From Hypholoma sublateritium FD-334 SS-4 (lineage: Eukaryota; Basidiomycota; Agaricomycetes; Agaricales; Strophariaceae): a stretch of DNA of 64,000 nucleotides. Positions 11,601 through 24,314 of this stretch are shown here, piece after piece. The stretch's first letter is position 1. Each line of letters starts with the position of its first letter. Under the pieces are notes generated by a model, which did not search any database, was not told the DNA's origin, and saw only the letters and a program-made list of their open reading frames with translations. A program made the position numbers and the translations under genes. The stretch covers positions 548,557 to 612,556 of the forward strand of contig KN817523.1 of the NCBI GenBank assembly GCA_000827495.1, written 5' to 3'.

Positions 11601-14342
11601 CAAGAACTTCGTCCTACATCGTCCGGCAGAAAGGCCGGTTGATCCACTGCTGAAGAGTATGTCAGTTTAGTGCCACAGACAACAGATATACGCGAGCTTA
11701 TGTTACCTTTTACTCAGAACAAGACTACTCTGCAAACTTGATGACGAGGTACAGCAAGCTATCCCTTTCTTGTATTTTAGTACATCTTCTTTTTCACCAG
11801 TTACAAGGCACAATGCATACAATCTAATCACCAATCTTCGTTGGTCGTTGGTACCATTTGATAACGAAAGCGCACCTGTCATCGCCAACGAGATTCGCTG
11901 TGCCACTGCCAACGCGCATCACTGCCCCCAACTGCTGGGCCCTTCCTACCAACATGAACACCGCGATGAATGGAGGCCCACTGCGCACACGCCATTAGAC
12001 ACCGTGTCGCGCCCGCTGCCTTTTCGGGCAATGGCGGCTTGGAGCGTTGCCATCGCTGCGGGCGTGTTTCCTGGTAAGAAGCGCGTCGGGGTTCTGGAAA
12101 GATACTGCGTGCACCGCCTGTCGCAGTTCCGCTCAATTAACGGCGCCGCGTAGATCAGGGTCGCGCGCCCGGCGTGGCCGCAACGCGTGACCCGCCGCCC
12201 GCCGCGCTGCGCGTCTAAATTGCAGAACTGCCTTCGCCGTCGCGACGCGTCCGGCGACGGGCAGCGATGAGCGTGCTTCTCAGCCTCCGCGGTTGCGCCC
12301 CGCTGTGTCAGTACGTATACGCAACCGGGACGTCAGCTGACGGTAGGGTCCAGCGCGACTAATTGCGAGCGCGAGCCCCGAGCCAGGGCTTCTGTTCTGA
12401 TAGCCTCCTTAAATGATCCCCCCGCATGCAGGCTCGCGCCGGCTGCCGGTCGCGCCCAGCGCACGCTTGCGAGGGCCGGCCACTGCGCTACGCAGTGAGC
12501 GAATCGAGGTTCGCCGAAATCCACGAGTATCCTAAAATCACTTCTAGTTTATTGGCGTGTACAAAGTCGTACTGTCGTATAATGATAGCGTGCCCGGACG
12601 GACCGCGCCCGCTCCGCCGCCATAGGTTCACTGGCGTCATTGACACGTCGCCCTGAGCCATAAATTGACGATGCAGTGCACCAGCTCGCTTCCCCGCAGC
12701 CTGCAGGCCGCCTGCCCAAGCAAGCCCCACCGCCGCCGCCGCCGACAGCCAGCACACACAATGATATCTTATCTTCCAACAGTATTATCTCCTCGCCCCG
12801 CGGCGTAGCGCACTGTGCGAACGCCCCACGGCAGATGCATCCCAGCACTTGCCACATATTTATGTGCGAATGCCACCTGACGCGACGCGCCCCAATTTTA
12901 GTGCGTGCGGCGGTCCCACAGACGCTTCTCGTTCTCGTGCGGCGTACATTGAAGTGCTGTCAACGCGACGTACTGCGGGGCGTCGACGCCTTCTGAGCTC
13001 AGGGTCTGGATGGCCGACATGTGCGTGTGGGGTGCTTGTTTAATGCGAGTGGGCTGCATAGGTGCATGGGGCAACATTTGCCCGAGCACATCGAATCGAA
13101 CATCCATGTTGCATCCATCCACGCCGTGACACCCATCCGTCCTCTCATCCGGCCGGGTATCTTTGCAGTAATAGACAACGCATCACCCAAGCAATACGCG
13201 ACGTGAGTTCATCCGTATTATTATATTTGCCTCACGTTCGAGCCGAACGCGCGAAATAGAAGAGGCAGGCGGCCAACAACATGATGATGAAATTCGAACA
13301 AGCTGTAGGCCTCGAATTACGTAATTCATTGATTGCCGACACCGGCTCCCTTGAGGCTTGTCTTGAACACCATTAACCGTCGGCGCGTTTCTCCGTCCCA
13401 CAAACAATGTTACAGAAAATGTTTCCATCCAAGCCGACTGCGTGAGCCAGACCTTATTACACCGTTCGGACAGCATCCTCATGCCCCGCATCAGGCTGGG
13501 GATGCCGGCCACCCCAGGCATAGATCTCACGTCAACCCACGCGTCCTCGACATATCGTTATTAAATGCGACCTGCCAGTCTCCAGATGATGCAACAGAAA
13601 CCCCCAGAAGATGGTCCCGTCAGATTAATGAGATGATATGATACGACATGATACGGGACCACCAGGCTTATGTTGTCGGCACTGTTATTACATATTACAT
13701 ATTATCGCGCACCGTGCCCTACTTACCGTGCCGCAGACGTCGATGTCGTCCCACGGAAAACGTGTGCGGAACAGTTCTATCAGAACGCGGCGCGACGGGC
13801 GACAAGTCCAGCTGGCGCGTGATCGTAGTTAATCGGATAAGCGGTGACGCTGCAGCGTGCCCTACACGTTCAAGGGGGGCGCGCGCGCAAGCGAGCGAAG
13901 CCAGATCGCGTATGTAAGTTGAACTTACCCCACGTCGCCCATCCCCGGATCGGCACGCGCGAGCTGAGTGTTGTTGAGCGTATCAATTATGCATTTCGGT
14001 GACCGTGTCTTTGCTGAGAGCATACAATAGGCAGTAGATTGTATAATATTCTTTTTATTCTTATGTTGGATTGTATGATAAAGGTACAAATGTGTGTAAG
14101 TAATGCAGGTGCGGGCGTTAATAAACATTGTATGCCTGTGTGATGCGAGACGGGAGAATGTTCGATGCGTAGTATGCAAAAAAATATAAGGCAGGTCCCC
14201 ATGAAGCAAGGAAAGATGATAGACGCAACACATGCAGCAAAAAGAGGAACATGAAGATGAGGGTATTGGGATGAATATAATACAAATGATGCAAGAGTAC
14301 CGAGAAAATAAAAAGAGTGTTGAACTAACCAGCACCAGAAGT
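8650..14342. other. Gene-poor block of about 5.7 kb
   Basis: No frame here shows a recognisable domain, and none could be joined into a convincing spliced gene. The left part (about 9.4-11.7 kb) is AT-rich; the part near 12.0-12.6 kb is GC-rich, so the block is not homogeneous. Between 9340 and 9610 the motif ACTCGGA recurs several times, for example near 9351, 9367, 9579 and 9591. The part nearest 14.3 kb is the AT-rich 3' flank of the cyclin gene. A decayed mobile element is possible, but I found no terminal repeats or transposase/polymerase motifs. Confidence 0.5.
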
Positions 14343-15353
14343 CTACCAACCCGAAGGAATCGCGAACGCGAACATTTTTGGCTTGAGGGGATGCACCGTA
14401 GTCGCTGGAGGAATGTCGTACTGCCCAAAAGACGGCGATGAATCGACTCCGCGAATCTTCGGGTTCGTTTCGGGGCCGCCAACAGGTGTTGCGGGCGAGC
14501 CCGACGACGTTGGCGAGGTGGAGTTGGAGTAACTGGGGGAAGGGGTATCGGGGGTTTTGGGATCGGCGGACCAAGATGCCTTGGAGAGCGTCGATGTGGG
14601 CGTCGATTTTGCAGATGATGACGATGTCCGGGGAGTGGCAAAGGTGGGGATCGGACTTGCACTGTTCGACTTTTCGTTGATCGGTGTAGAAGCCTCGGCG
14701 CGAGCAGCGCGCTTGGAGACAAATGTGGTAGGGTAGTTCGGATAGGTGGCCCGCGTCTCCCGAAAATCCGCCTTAACCGCCTGCTCGAAGTTGGTGAGAA
14801 TGGGATCGTCGACAGTGAGCTCCCAATCTAGGTAGTTGCACATCTCGCGCTCCATTTGGTTGACTTCACGCAGAGTGAACATGCCTTGCGCGACTATACA
14901 CCAGGACTTGTTCGAGTAAGTGTCATCACACATAACCTTCGAGGAGATCATGTACGCGGAGATGAAGAGCCTGTGCCCAGAAGAGCCGCGCGCCGACGGA
15001 AAACGTGCCTTTAACCGTTGCAAGAGAACCAGTGCAGCAAATGTAACAGCCGGGTGTAGTTTCGTCCGATGCAGAGCGTACGCGATAAAAAAGGGTAACC
15101 GTGCGTGTGCGTGGGTGGCCGAAGGAGGGTAGTCTGGACATGCGAACAGGTGCGTTATAAACCGGGAGGCCAATTTTGCTAGACCCTCCTGGCCGTGGTA
15201 TGGGTCGGCGCCTGTTCTTGAAACGGCATTTGGCGGTGGTGCCTATGTAGCAAGGTGAGAAAGGCGGCCTCGCCGACGAGCAAGGAAAAAAGTTACCGAG
15301 GGGACTGCAAACGAACGTCGTGGGGCTCCTGAGCCTGTGTGTTGGGTGGCCAT
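14343..15353 (-). CDS. Pho80/Pcl-type cyclin (partner of a Pho85-like CDK)
   Basis: Exon 1 (15353-15297) encodes MATQHTGSGAPRRSFAVPS; a 54-nt intron follows; exon 2 (15242-14343) completes 318 aa. The cyclin box is clear: LAKLASRFITHLFACPDYPP, RLPFFIAYALHRTKLHPA, FISAYMISSKVMCDDTYSNK and NQMEREMCNYLDWELTV. The DDTYSNKSW and EREMCNYLDW blocks are typical of Pcl1/2-like Pho80-family cyclins, which direct Pho85 in cell-cycle, polarity or nutrient signalling. The C-terminal 140 residues are Ser/Thr/Pro-rich and disordered with several SP/TP sites, so phosphorylation-controlled turnover is plausible. The upstream exon was added because the second exon opens at a good CATAG acceptor in frame with the box. 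Which Pcl subgroup it belongs to is unresolved. Confidence 0.87.
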
Positions 15354-18300
15354 TTGATTTGGATCACTGGGCGCGGAATGTCAGGGAATGCTGAACCGGA
15401 TTTCAAAGGACGTGCTTATAGGGCAAGATGGCAGCGTATCCCCATTAGGCAGAATAAAAAAAGTTTTTACTCCACCCAAAAGGGAAAACGCCTGCCATCC
15501 AATGCTGCCCCATTCGGACTTTGCTTACCGGATTATTGCCTGAGTACGTCGGTCGCTTGAAGACGAAGACTTGGAAATTGGAATTAGGGGTGGAGGGAGA
15601 GGTTGTGCCAGAATATACCGAACTCCTCCGCGTTTTATACCCTTTGCTTGTGCCACCGGGCGGCACAGGAAAACTGGCCAGCACAGCCTCTGTATCGGGC
15701 GCGGCCAACCCGCTCCCGACCTTCCAGACATTTCTACCTCTTTGCATCCATTCACCACCCTTTTCTGAGTCACCGTCGGCCTCAACGTCGCCAGTGACCG
15801 TCCCCAGGCCGCTTTTTGAACGACTTACAAGCGACGACATAGCCAGGTCGGCCCTCCTGACGCCACTGCGCTTTGCGCTTTTCCCTGATCCGACATAGCC
15901 AATACATTGTCGGCCATCCAACATATTGTCCGTCATTATCTCATTATCGATGGTCCAACAACAATCTCCAGTGCTGGGCTGCTGTGAAGATAGATGCACC
16001 CACAGCTTCCTGACGTTCTCATATCAAGATTCGTATTTTAGGCCTGCCGGGTCTGCGAGTCAGTAGGTCACATAATTGCCTCAAGCTTTACAGACAACTA
16101 GACCCCTCCACAGCGCTATAGCCGCGTGTATCAATACATATTTTGGTAATTTATGGCTCCCCGATGACACAATTCTCGGGGCCTCTCTCTCCACCCGCTC
16201 CGGAGCTTTGATTCGACCCCAAGAAATTGCTAGATGACTCCAGGACCGCTTCGCACTTATTTTTCCCCTGCCGACCCTCTAATACACGCCGCCGCAGCAT
16301 ATTCCTGGCGTGGCATCGCCAGGCTCTACACGCCAGGTATGCTGAAAACAGGTTTCGATGCCCGAACGATGCCGTGGGAGGGAGGCACTCACTTCTCCAG
16401 CTATCACGACAAAAAAGAATTCTCTGCACCAGGGTCTGCCACCCATTAAACACTATTTACACGCTAAATCGGCGTGGGCCCCCTCGATGCATCTGCTTAT
16501 CCAATCCCTATCGTTTCTCATGATCCCTTCTTAGATGTAACACTATCTTGCATAATCTCCATGAAACTTAGCCACCTCTTCAGCGGTGCCTATCCCCCAA
16601 ACGCAAATCATAGTACTGGCCAAAAATACACCAAGAAGCAGTCCCAGAGATGAAGATGCTGTACGCACTATGTCAGATTCGGGCCCCAATACCTTCCCTC
16701 CACGCATCGGTGCGCAGCGCTACTAATTTCTTGCGAAAAAACATTTCGTGTGTGGACAGCATTTCGCGCTCCACACATATGATACTCCATGCATTCCCAT
16801 CGCTGTCGGTCCTCCGAATCATCATAGAAGTGTGCCACCTGCATATCCGTGCGGTACGCACAAACATTGGCACGCCGGCCTAGAGCTGGCCCCCATCGCC
16901 TCCTTGCCGCCGACGATGTATGCTGCGTCGGAGATGATTCCTCGGGATCGGCCTACGTGCCACCCGCACCGGTGTTGCTGAGTCATGCAAATCCATGGAC
17001 TACATCTTCGGGCGACGCGGCGGAAGAGATCCGGTATACCGGGGACGAAGTGCGCTGCGCTCCTGAATCTTCTAGACCTGCGTGCTCGAGCCTGCTCGAG
17101 CGCACGAGCAGGGCCCGTTCCCTGCCTGTTCCTCCCTCCTGCCGCCCATCTGACTCTGGAGTGAGCGAGATTTACGTAGGTAAATGGACATTCAGTGTCT
17201 AACCCCGCGGGGAGCCGTCCGCCTACTGTATACCCGCCAGCTTTGCGGCGTTAAACGACGCATATGCTTGGAAAGAATGTATGGCTGGTATCAAAGGTAT
17301 GGTCAAGTGAGCGTCTAGGGAATAAAAGTCTAAGTCCGGCGCCAACCCTATTCTCGGGTTAGGGGCAGCGCACCCGCAGGCGTATAGCGTCATCGATTCG
17401 AGCACCTGCCCATATCTATGCGGTTCCCAGATCGCGTCTTGACACCTGAAATCAGCGAGCTTGCCCCGCGTACTTAGCGAGAATCGCCGTATATTTGATA
17501 TCCCAGGTCGCGGAGACGCTTGCCACTTATCGCGACCCATCTCGACTTATCTTCACGAAGGCTCGGGCCCAATGCGCCCGCGCACGTTGATATCGTATGT
17601 CACTTTACGTCCCGCGGAACTTTTCGCCATCGCTGCTAAGCCAGAAAGCGTTCCTTTCCCCGGAGAGAGTGCGCGCAGGGCACGCCGCCGCCTCGCGCTG
17701 CCGCGCCAAATTGCGAGCTCGTGCCAATTTGCATTTGATGTGCACCACTACAGGGAATTGAAATGAACGGGTAATAGGAGATGATAGGGTGGACTCGGTG
17801 GAGAGGATGCAGCCTGCGAGACAGGGCTTGCCTGGGCAATCCCTGGAATGGAATGGATGTGCGCTCAAGCTCAAGTCCCGGAGTCGAGAGGAGCGGGAGC
17901 ATAGGAGGCCCGGAAGTCCGGAGGCCGGCACGCCGCTGCCGGGATGGAAGACGAGTTCAAGAAATGGTGGAAAATTGAAATATTCGCGCCCCGAGCCAGC
18001 GAGCTGATCGCGCATCATATCAATTGCCTGCCTGTTAAAAATAGCATGCCCACCGTACTCCTGTTCCTACTTCCAAGTATGTATGTTCTTTTCAACTTCT
18101 AGTACAAGTAATACGAGTCCTAGTACAACATGCATGATACAACACTACTTCACTTCAGTGTTACATACACTACTTGATCTTACTGTACACCCGTTGCTAA
18201 CATTCCTTGCTAGCACAGCACTCAAACACGCTTCGTGATCCTAGTATGTCGCCCATTGATGAAGATTAGGCACTTTTCTTGTACTCTTACCGAGCAGCGG

Positions 18301-19394
18301 GAACACCCTGTGTAGATGCTCACTTGTCGCAGCGCGCCCTCCGCACGTGGGGGCCGAGCTCAAACTGGTGTTCCCCGGCGCTGTACCGCGAGTCTTGACG
18401 GTGCAGAGCACGAGTTGAGTGGCACGAGCGCCTGTCCATCTACTTTGACAACGATCACTCTGATCCCCCGCGCTATCTCTGGCATCTGCATAGCCCTCTA
18501 CGCGTATTGCGCAATCGCCCAGTGCGCCCCCCACGCGCATGTGAGCAATGCCAAAGAATATCTGTCAGTGGGCATATTGATGCTATTGGCAGTGGTATTC
18601 CGAGTGCAATAATGATCGAACATGTCAGAGATCCCGCCGACACTCGTTAAGGGCCCCGAGCCGTCTAGCGGGCGCTCGGTGGGATCCGTTTCGCTCGCGC
18701 CGCTCAGGCGAAGCGCAGCGGGGCCGTCTGCATATTCCTGGGTCGCCAGCGGGCTATTTTCATGTCGCGTACAGTCCGGCGCGGCGCGGCGCGAGGCCAG
18801 TAAATATATCTACAAGGGCACCGCTCCCCGGTTACTCATGGGCGCGCAGCCATGTAAAATATTGATTACTATATCAGGGACCCAAATAAGCGCTCGTATG
18901 GTGAGGAGTGATTCGCTTGCTCGCGATTATTACCATATACAGGCATGCCGATGCCACTGAGCCTTCTCAGCGCGGTGATCCATATGCTAATCGTGGATGA
19001 AACAACTGGAGGCTGCAAAAGACCATATATAACTAAGAGACCATATATAGGCAGTAACTGCATTGGATAATATTGTCTCAATCGTCAGCAAGGATGCCGC
19101 GTCGCGGGGAACGCGGGCGCAGCGTGTTTGAACCGTACCTGTGTGGATTATGCAAGGAAACTGGGCAGCTGGTGGTGTCGGCCGGTGTCCCACATCGATC
19201 GATGTTCCGCATAACGCGTAGCGCGTGCATATGTGTAGATGCCAGCCACAAAAGCGCATTTCAAGTATCACAATTTATGATGACAAGCGCGAGTAGTGGC
19301 AAATGTCAGGACCAACTCAGTGGCACGGCGTATTTGCAATTCCGGATGTGGACCTATCCAGGACTGTGTCCACGATCCCCGTTACCCGTAATCA
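15354..19394. other. Gene-poor block of about 4 kb
   Basis: No recognised gene. The longest open frame is on the minus strand at 15445-15999 (184 codons, Ser/Gly-rich); an overlapping plus-strand frame lies at 15521-15898. Neither shows a domain and both read as low-complexity sequence, so I do not call a gene. It holds a small perfect inverted repeat at 17091-17112 (8-bp arms, 6-nt loop) and a 12-bp direct repeat, AGACCATATATA, near 19023 and 19042. Confidence 0.45.
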
Positions 19395-20342
19395 CTAGGA
19401 GCTACCACTCGGGCCTACCGTGTCCTCCGCATCGACAAAGCTCCTGTAGATGACCCACGCATCGACGTACTCTTCACCTTGGCCATCACCGGTGCGCAGT
19501 CGGCCAGCTCGGGGAATTCGACCGGCTTTGGTGAACCCGAGCTTCTCCCACAATCTGTCGACGCGTGGCTGTGAGCAGTTGCGCGCGACCAAGTACACGA
19601 GAAACTGAGCGCACCTGACAGAGGCGCCGTTATTTACATAGACGAGGTTGAACACGCTCGCCTGGTACCCCAGCCGCGGCGCGTAATGCACGTACGACTC
19701 CGCGAGCAGGCTGCCGTACCCGCGCCCGCGCTGGTTCGGCGGCACTACAAAGCCGGCGTTGCAGATCTGGTGGGATACAGAATAAAATAGACATTAGCCG
19801 CCGCCGCCGCCGCCACCAGGGAGCGTCTGAGCCAATGGACGCGGGGCGCGACGCACGTGAGATGAGCGGCCGGGGTAGTTCGGTTTGATCTGCGCGCGAG
19901 TATGCAACTATGAGCGCCGTGCGATGTGAGCAGAACGCGACGCGAATGCACGCACGTAGTAGTACCCTGCGATACACGCCTCCCATGCGTGCGAGCCGCG
20001 CGCTGCTTCGATATCGGCGGGGATCTCGGGCGCGGACGTGGGCGCTTGCCCTGCGACGCCGACGAAGACGTCGGCCGCGAAAAAGTACGCCTCGAACGTC
20101 GGCTGCGGAATCGCGCCCTCCTGCGGGTACGTGCGCCCATCCGCGACTTCCTGCGCGAACACCGCACTGAGATACGCGAGGAGCCCAGGCATCGCGCGCG
20201 CAGTCTCTAGGGTCAGATGGTGGACGGTAATGGTAGGCGTGCTGTACGTTGCGGCGGCCGCAGCGGGGCCTGTCCTAGTCCACGCCGTGGGCGGCAAGCG
20301 CGCGATGCTGTGCGCACGGTGTATGTCTCCGTATGCTGACAT
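19395..20342 (-). CDS. GNAT-family N-acetyltransferase
   Basis: Four exons (20342-19956, 19889-19857, 19766-19615, 19554-19395) give 243 aa. The acetyl-CoA binding motif A is NQRGRGYGSLL (a Q/RxxGxG/A type), preceded by AGFVVPP. The last block, NNGASVR joined across intron 3 to LWEKLGFTKAGRIPRAG, is the usual GNAT C-terminal core, and VDAWVIYRSF closes the fold. The acceptor of intron 3 was placed at GTCGACAG because the upstream CACAG acceptor would shift the frame and destroy the LWEKLGF motif. The first Met of the longer frame (20426) was not used: it adds 28 basic residues unlike the family. The substrate cannot be told from sequence; related fungal proteins are poorly characterised. Exon 2 has only 33 nt. 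Confidence 0.87.
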
Positions 20343-23094
20343 GCTCGGCGCGCAGCTGTAATTTGTAAGTGGCTGGAGACGATCGGCAACGCGATTGACT
20401 CTGACTCGAGCCAAACTCGAGCGCAAGGTGCAGTGTTTTTGTTTGTGCGAGATCTGTTATCAGATAAATTGATGCCGGTGTCAAGCCGGTGTTGATAACG
20501 GAACGCGGCGACAGGCAATTGAACTCATATAGCCCCGGGATATTCTTACAATAAGTAAATTCACAAGATCCTCAGATTCTCGCGGTCCATTGCAGTGAAC
20601 ATTACAAGCATTGCCGAGGCCCTTCCGGAGATGTGTCGGGACTGTTCAAGTTAGGCAAAGTCGTCGATTAAAATTTGTGTGGTGTGATGAGCAACGTTGG
20701 CTCAGGAACTTAAGTATACTGAATTTATGGCGAAAGCGTTAAGCGTCGATCAGAGGGCATGGATTTAAGGGCGCCGGGCGCTTGACGTAAGAAGCGCCGT
20801 TGCCGCACGTCTGCGCCGGCGTGTGTGGTGGACGCGCGTCAGGCGCGCCCACCACGCAAGGCCCCTAGAAACACAATTTTCCGCTACTTTCCCCATCTCC
20901 ATCTTCATCCGATGCCCTCGTAATACATTCTTCGTTTATTTTTTACCCGCTGCACATGTCATAATATGACGTTGCAGGTTGCCCTGCTCCGCCGTTCGGG
21001 CCCGCGAAAGGCCTCGAAGAATTAGAAATAAGCAGAAAGAACGCTGGAATGCTCGATATCTGCGGGTAAAATCATCAACCCCTGTCGACAGCGACAACCC
21101 GTCTTATTTTGAAGAGGAATGGAATGGCTACCTCAGTTCACTTGTGTGCCAGTGGCCTGCCATCGCTCACCACACCTGTGTTTTAGATCCTGACTCGGCG
21201 ACTTTGTTCCCCTGAAGGGGCCTACCTCGCTTGATTCTTTATATCATTATACAAATTCCACATAGATCGGATTATACATGCATACTTTAAGGGTCTAGTC
21301 ATGCCCATCCATGGGAGGACAGCGGACAGACGGTCTGGTCAGAAGTTGATTAGTACCTTAACCCTACCTTCAGTCAATATCTTTAGAGTATTGACTCGAC
21401 AATAACGGTTATTAGTAAGGCAGTCATTCATCCGTAGATTTATGATTAAAATCTGGTTTAACTGCCTAAATGTATCATTTCTGTGATATTCTGGCAACTC
21501 TACACTGCCTCCATTCGAGGGAAATTCACGTTGTCAATTTGTATCAAAACCGACACGCAAATTATAATATAGTGAGGATATACGAACTCTCCGGCCGTTT
21601 TTTAAAGAGCACTCACCTGGAGCTTCTAAAGATGGGGTTAGGTACAAATTACTTTGCATAAACACCAGCTCGGTCGTGGATTAATTTAGATGTGGTTGCC
21701 TCATGGCTCTGACCGTTACTGCCGTTTTAGGATACCACATTTTACGTGTTTGATCCTCTTTCCTTTTTGGGCGATGATTCGTGCCACACACAGCTTTGCG
21801 GATAATCGCAATTATGCGCAGTCGTGGTTGACGCGCAGGTATTCAATACATTCGTCGTCATTTCACCGGAATTGATAAAATGATGGTGACCGGTCGGCGC
21901 AAGCCCGACTTTGTGACTGAGTGTGGCATGTACTTACATTTACCTAGTCAGTGGCATTTCAACTGTGCGCCGCCACCGTGCTTCTCGGGTATCGGCACCT
22001 GAACACTTGCGTGCTTTCAACGCTATTCGATGGGACTGACTAGGTAGAACAATCAACGATTGAGGAACAATGTAGTAACAGCTGTCGTTCAAATAGCAAC
22101 ATTTTCGGTACATTCAACCGTTCTAGCGCATGACCGCCCGTAAGTATTCCTCTAACGCCGGCGGGGTCACTTGACCTGTACCATTTACAAGCGCTCTGGG
22201 TAGGCGACAGATAAATCGAGCAGAATCAGAGAGCTTCCCAGGAGGAGTTTTTTAATTAGCTCGGGAACAAGGCTGTGCCATAAACTTGTCCTTCAACTCC
22301 TGTCAGGATGTTCTTGGACTTCACCTGGACTCCTGGACTGGTCAAGGCGTCTGTCTTTTACGGACTAATTTTATCGTGCGATTGTGATAGGCGTGTCAGT
22401 TATTGGTCAACTCATAGCTCAACGAAATCATATACTAAGTATTATCATAGAATTTAAACGTATAAGTATGTCAATGATATACGCCTGCATGCCATTCAAC
22501 TATCAGTACCTGCTCAAGAGCCAGCGCTCAAGTGGAGATTCGCCATGTTCCAGTAAGTATCCTGCTGCTACATTCTATCGAAGAACCAATCTACATACAA
22601 CCTACCGTATAGATGTGACTCGGAGATGCACAACTTCCTATGACCTTGAGAACTCAGAAACCCGTTGATTGCAATGATACAAATGACCTTGGCGGCGGCG
22701 AAACAAAGTAGTAGCACAACTCGAGGAAAGCTCGGTGCGTCAAGCACGTTCGTTCGTTGGAAACGGATGATTGCACTGAAGATTCCTTATAGTATCTGAG
22801 ATCTTGCGGAGCTTTAGATGCCCTTGACAGCTTTTTGATTGCTATAAATATCCTTGTCTCGGACGTCAGCGTTATAGAGTTATCTATGGTTATCGCAAGG
22901 TTATCGGCTTGAAGGATGCTAAACAGACACGATGTTCTCGCATTCCGGGTGTTTTAGCAGACGCGTGTTACAGTAGAACGGTTGACAAGTCCAAAAATCG
23001 TCATGAGTGTTGATATACTTGAGAACTTATGTAGGACTATCACATTGTGACCTTGGAGTAAGATTAGCAATAGATCATGAAGAAGAATTCTTGA
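20343..23094. other. Gene-poor block of about 2.75 kb
   Basis: Mostly AT-rich sequence with only short, featureless frames. A GC-rich island near 20760-20880 contains a strong inverted repeat at 20823-20857. I see no domain, RNA gene or transposon end in the rest. Confidence 0.5.
20823..20857. repeat. Imperfect inverted repeat (hairpin)
   Basis: Outer arms GTGGTGG (20825-20831) and CCACCAC (20849-20855) pair perfectly. The inner arms ACGCGC (20832-20837) and GCGCGC (20843-20848) pair with one mismatch around a GTCAG loop. With a G-T and a G-C pair outside, the stem reaches 15 bp. Function unknown. Confidence 0.6.
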
Positions 23095-24111
23095 CTAGTA
23101 CTCAGAATCAATAGTCCTCGTAACGGTCCTATTCTCATCTAGAATCAAAGTAAAGCATTTCTTTACTGCGCTGGATAAATCTTCTGTCTTATGTAGCCCC
23201 ATGTCCCCGAAAAAGACGTATCCGGGTATATATCGGTCCACAAACCTAATGAATGAGAAGTTTAGTAATACAGATATCTTGGTTTGGAAAATCGCTCACC
23301 GTTTTACGTCTTCGTCTGTCATACCTCTTCCGCCATTGACAGATTTCATGTGATGCTCCTGTTGCAATCGCCACTTATACACGACTGAGTATTTTGATTG
23401 TATCTCAGAGCCCGGTGACTCTGAGCTGAGCTGAGTAACATGTTCAGAACGAGCGCTGATCAAAAAATAACAAATCACCTTGATGAAGCAATCAAAAAAG
23501 TCCCAAAGTCGTTCGTAATCTTTCAGCCTCTCATTTACAGCCTCAATGTCTGCGAGTCTTCCCGTCTCTTCCTCTTGAACAGATAACCTTACGCGTTCCC
23601 GCTTCCAGACACCATTCCAGCGAGACAAGAGGTCCTCCCTGGAGATAGAGCGAAATCCAACACACCAACCTTCAAATATAACAACGTCTATAGTAGGAGG
23701 TTGCCTTACAATTACTCCTGTACCGTCAATGGGCAATCGATCGCCTGCTCCGGAATGTAGACTTTTGTCGAACCTCGGCAGCTCGATGCTGTCACTTGCT
23801 TTTTGGAGTCCGGACAAAACTCGTACTCCAAGATCAACATCATGCGTTCCTGGTTGCCCGCGTCCTTGCCACAGTACGTTTTCAGAGTTAGCCCTTGCAA
23901 GAGAAACCAGGGCTTCGTGAGGAAGATAGAGATCGTCGATCGAGAGAGAAACGACACGAAGAGAGTAAGGAGGCGCCTGGAGGTATTTTCCGAGCTCAGC
24001 CGTAATATATGACTTTCCGGAGCCTTGAGGCCCTTGTATTGCCACAAACAACGGTCGTTGCGGCGTGAGGTGACTGACGATATATTGCGCAGTGAGCTCG
24101 ACAGTGGTCAT
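23095..24111 (-). CDS. Tda10/GLYK-like P-loop kinase (putative D-glycerate 3-kinase)
   Basis: Three exons (24111-23479, 23430-23300, 23245-23095) give 304 aa. The Walker A motif is AIQGPQGSGKSYI near residue 24. Then come SIDDLYLPHEAL, GRGQPGTHDVDLG, LPRFDKSLHSGAGDR and VVIFEGWCVGF, all characteristic of the fungal/plant glycerate-kinase branch of the PRK-like P-loop kinases. The spliced C-terminus reads YKWRLQQEHHM, GGRGMTDEDVKR and FVDRYIPGYVFFGD, the family's closing motifs. Members phosphorylate D-glycerate in plants; the yeast member Tda10 is less well defined, so the substrate is inferred. It is divergent from RER1, with 203 bp between the start codons. The intron 1 acceptor (after 23431) is the least certain boundary because CTCAG repeats there. 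Confidence 0.9.
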
Positions 24112-24314
24112 GGTTGTTGGTTAGGGGGGCGGGCCGGTACAGGGAAATTGCCGCGTCAGGTTTCCACGATTTCAAATTCCGACGGAAAGCGCAGCCGCGG
24201 TGTTCCTGGTAAAATTACACGTCGTCACTCCTAAGGCCTAACAGCCAGCACGACGAACGACGTTCAGCTTCTCCCCACCTCTATCACACCCACGAAACGT
24301 CATTTACGCCAAGG

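Noticed and set aside
13925..14722. 265-codon minus-strand frame overlapping the cyclin gene
   Set aside because: Out-of-frame reading of the cyclin 3' part and its AT-rich 3' flank; no domain, while the cyclin frame has a full cyclin box.
15445..15999. 184-codon minus-strand frame and an overlapping plus-strand frame (15521-15898)
   Set aside because: No recognisable domain, no splice partner, and both strands are equally open, which suggests composition rather than coding.
17091..17112. 8-bp inverted repeat CCTGCTCG/CGAGCAGG
   Set aside because: Perfect but short; expected by chance in GC-rich sequence of this size.
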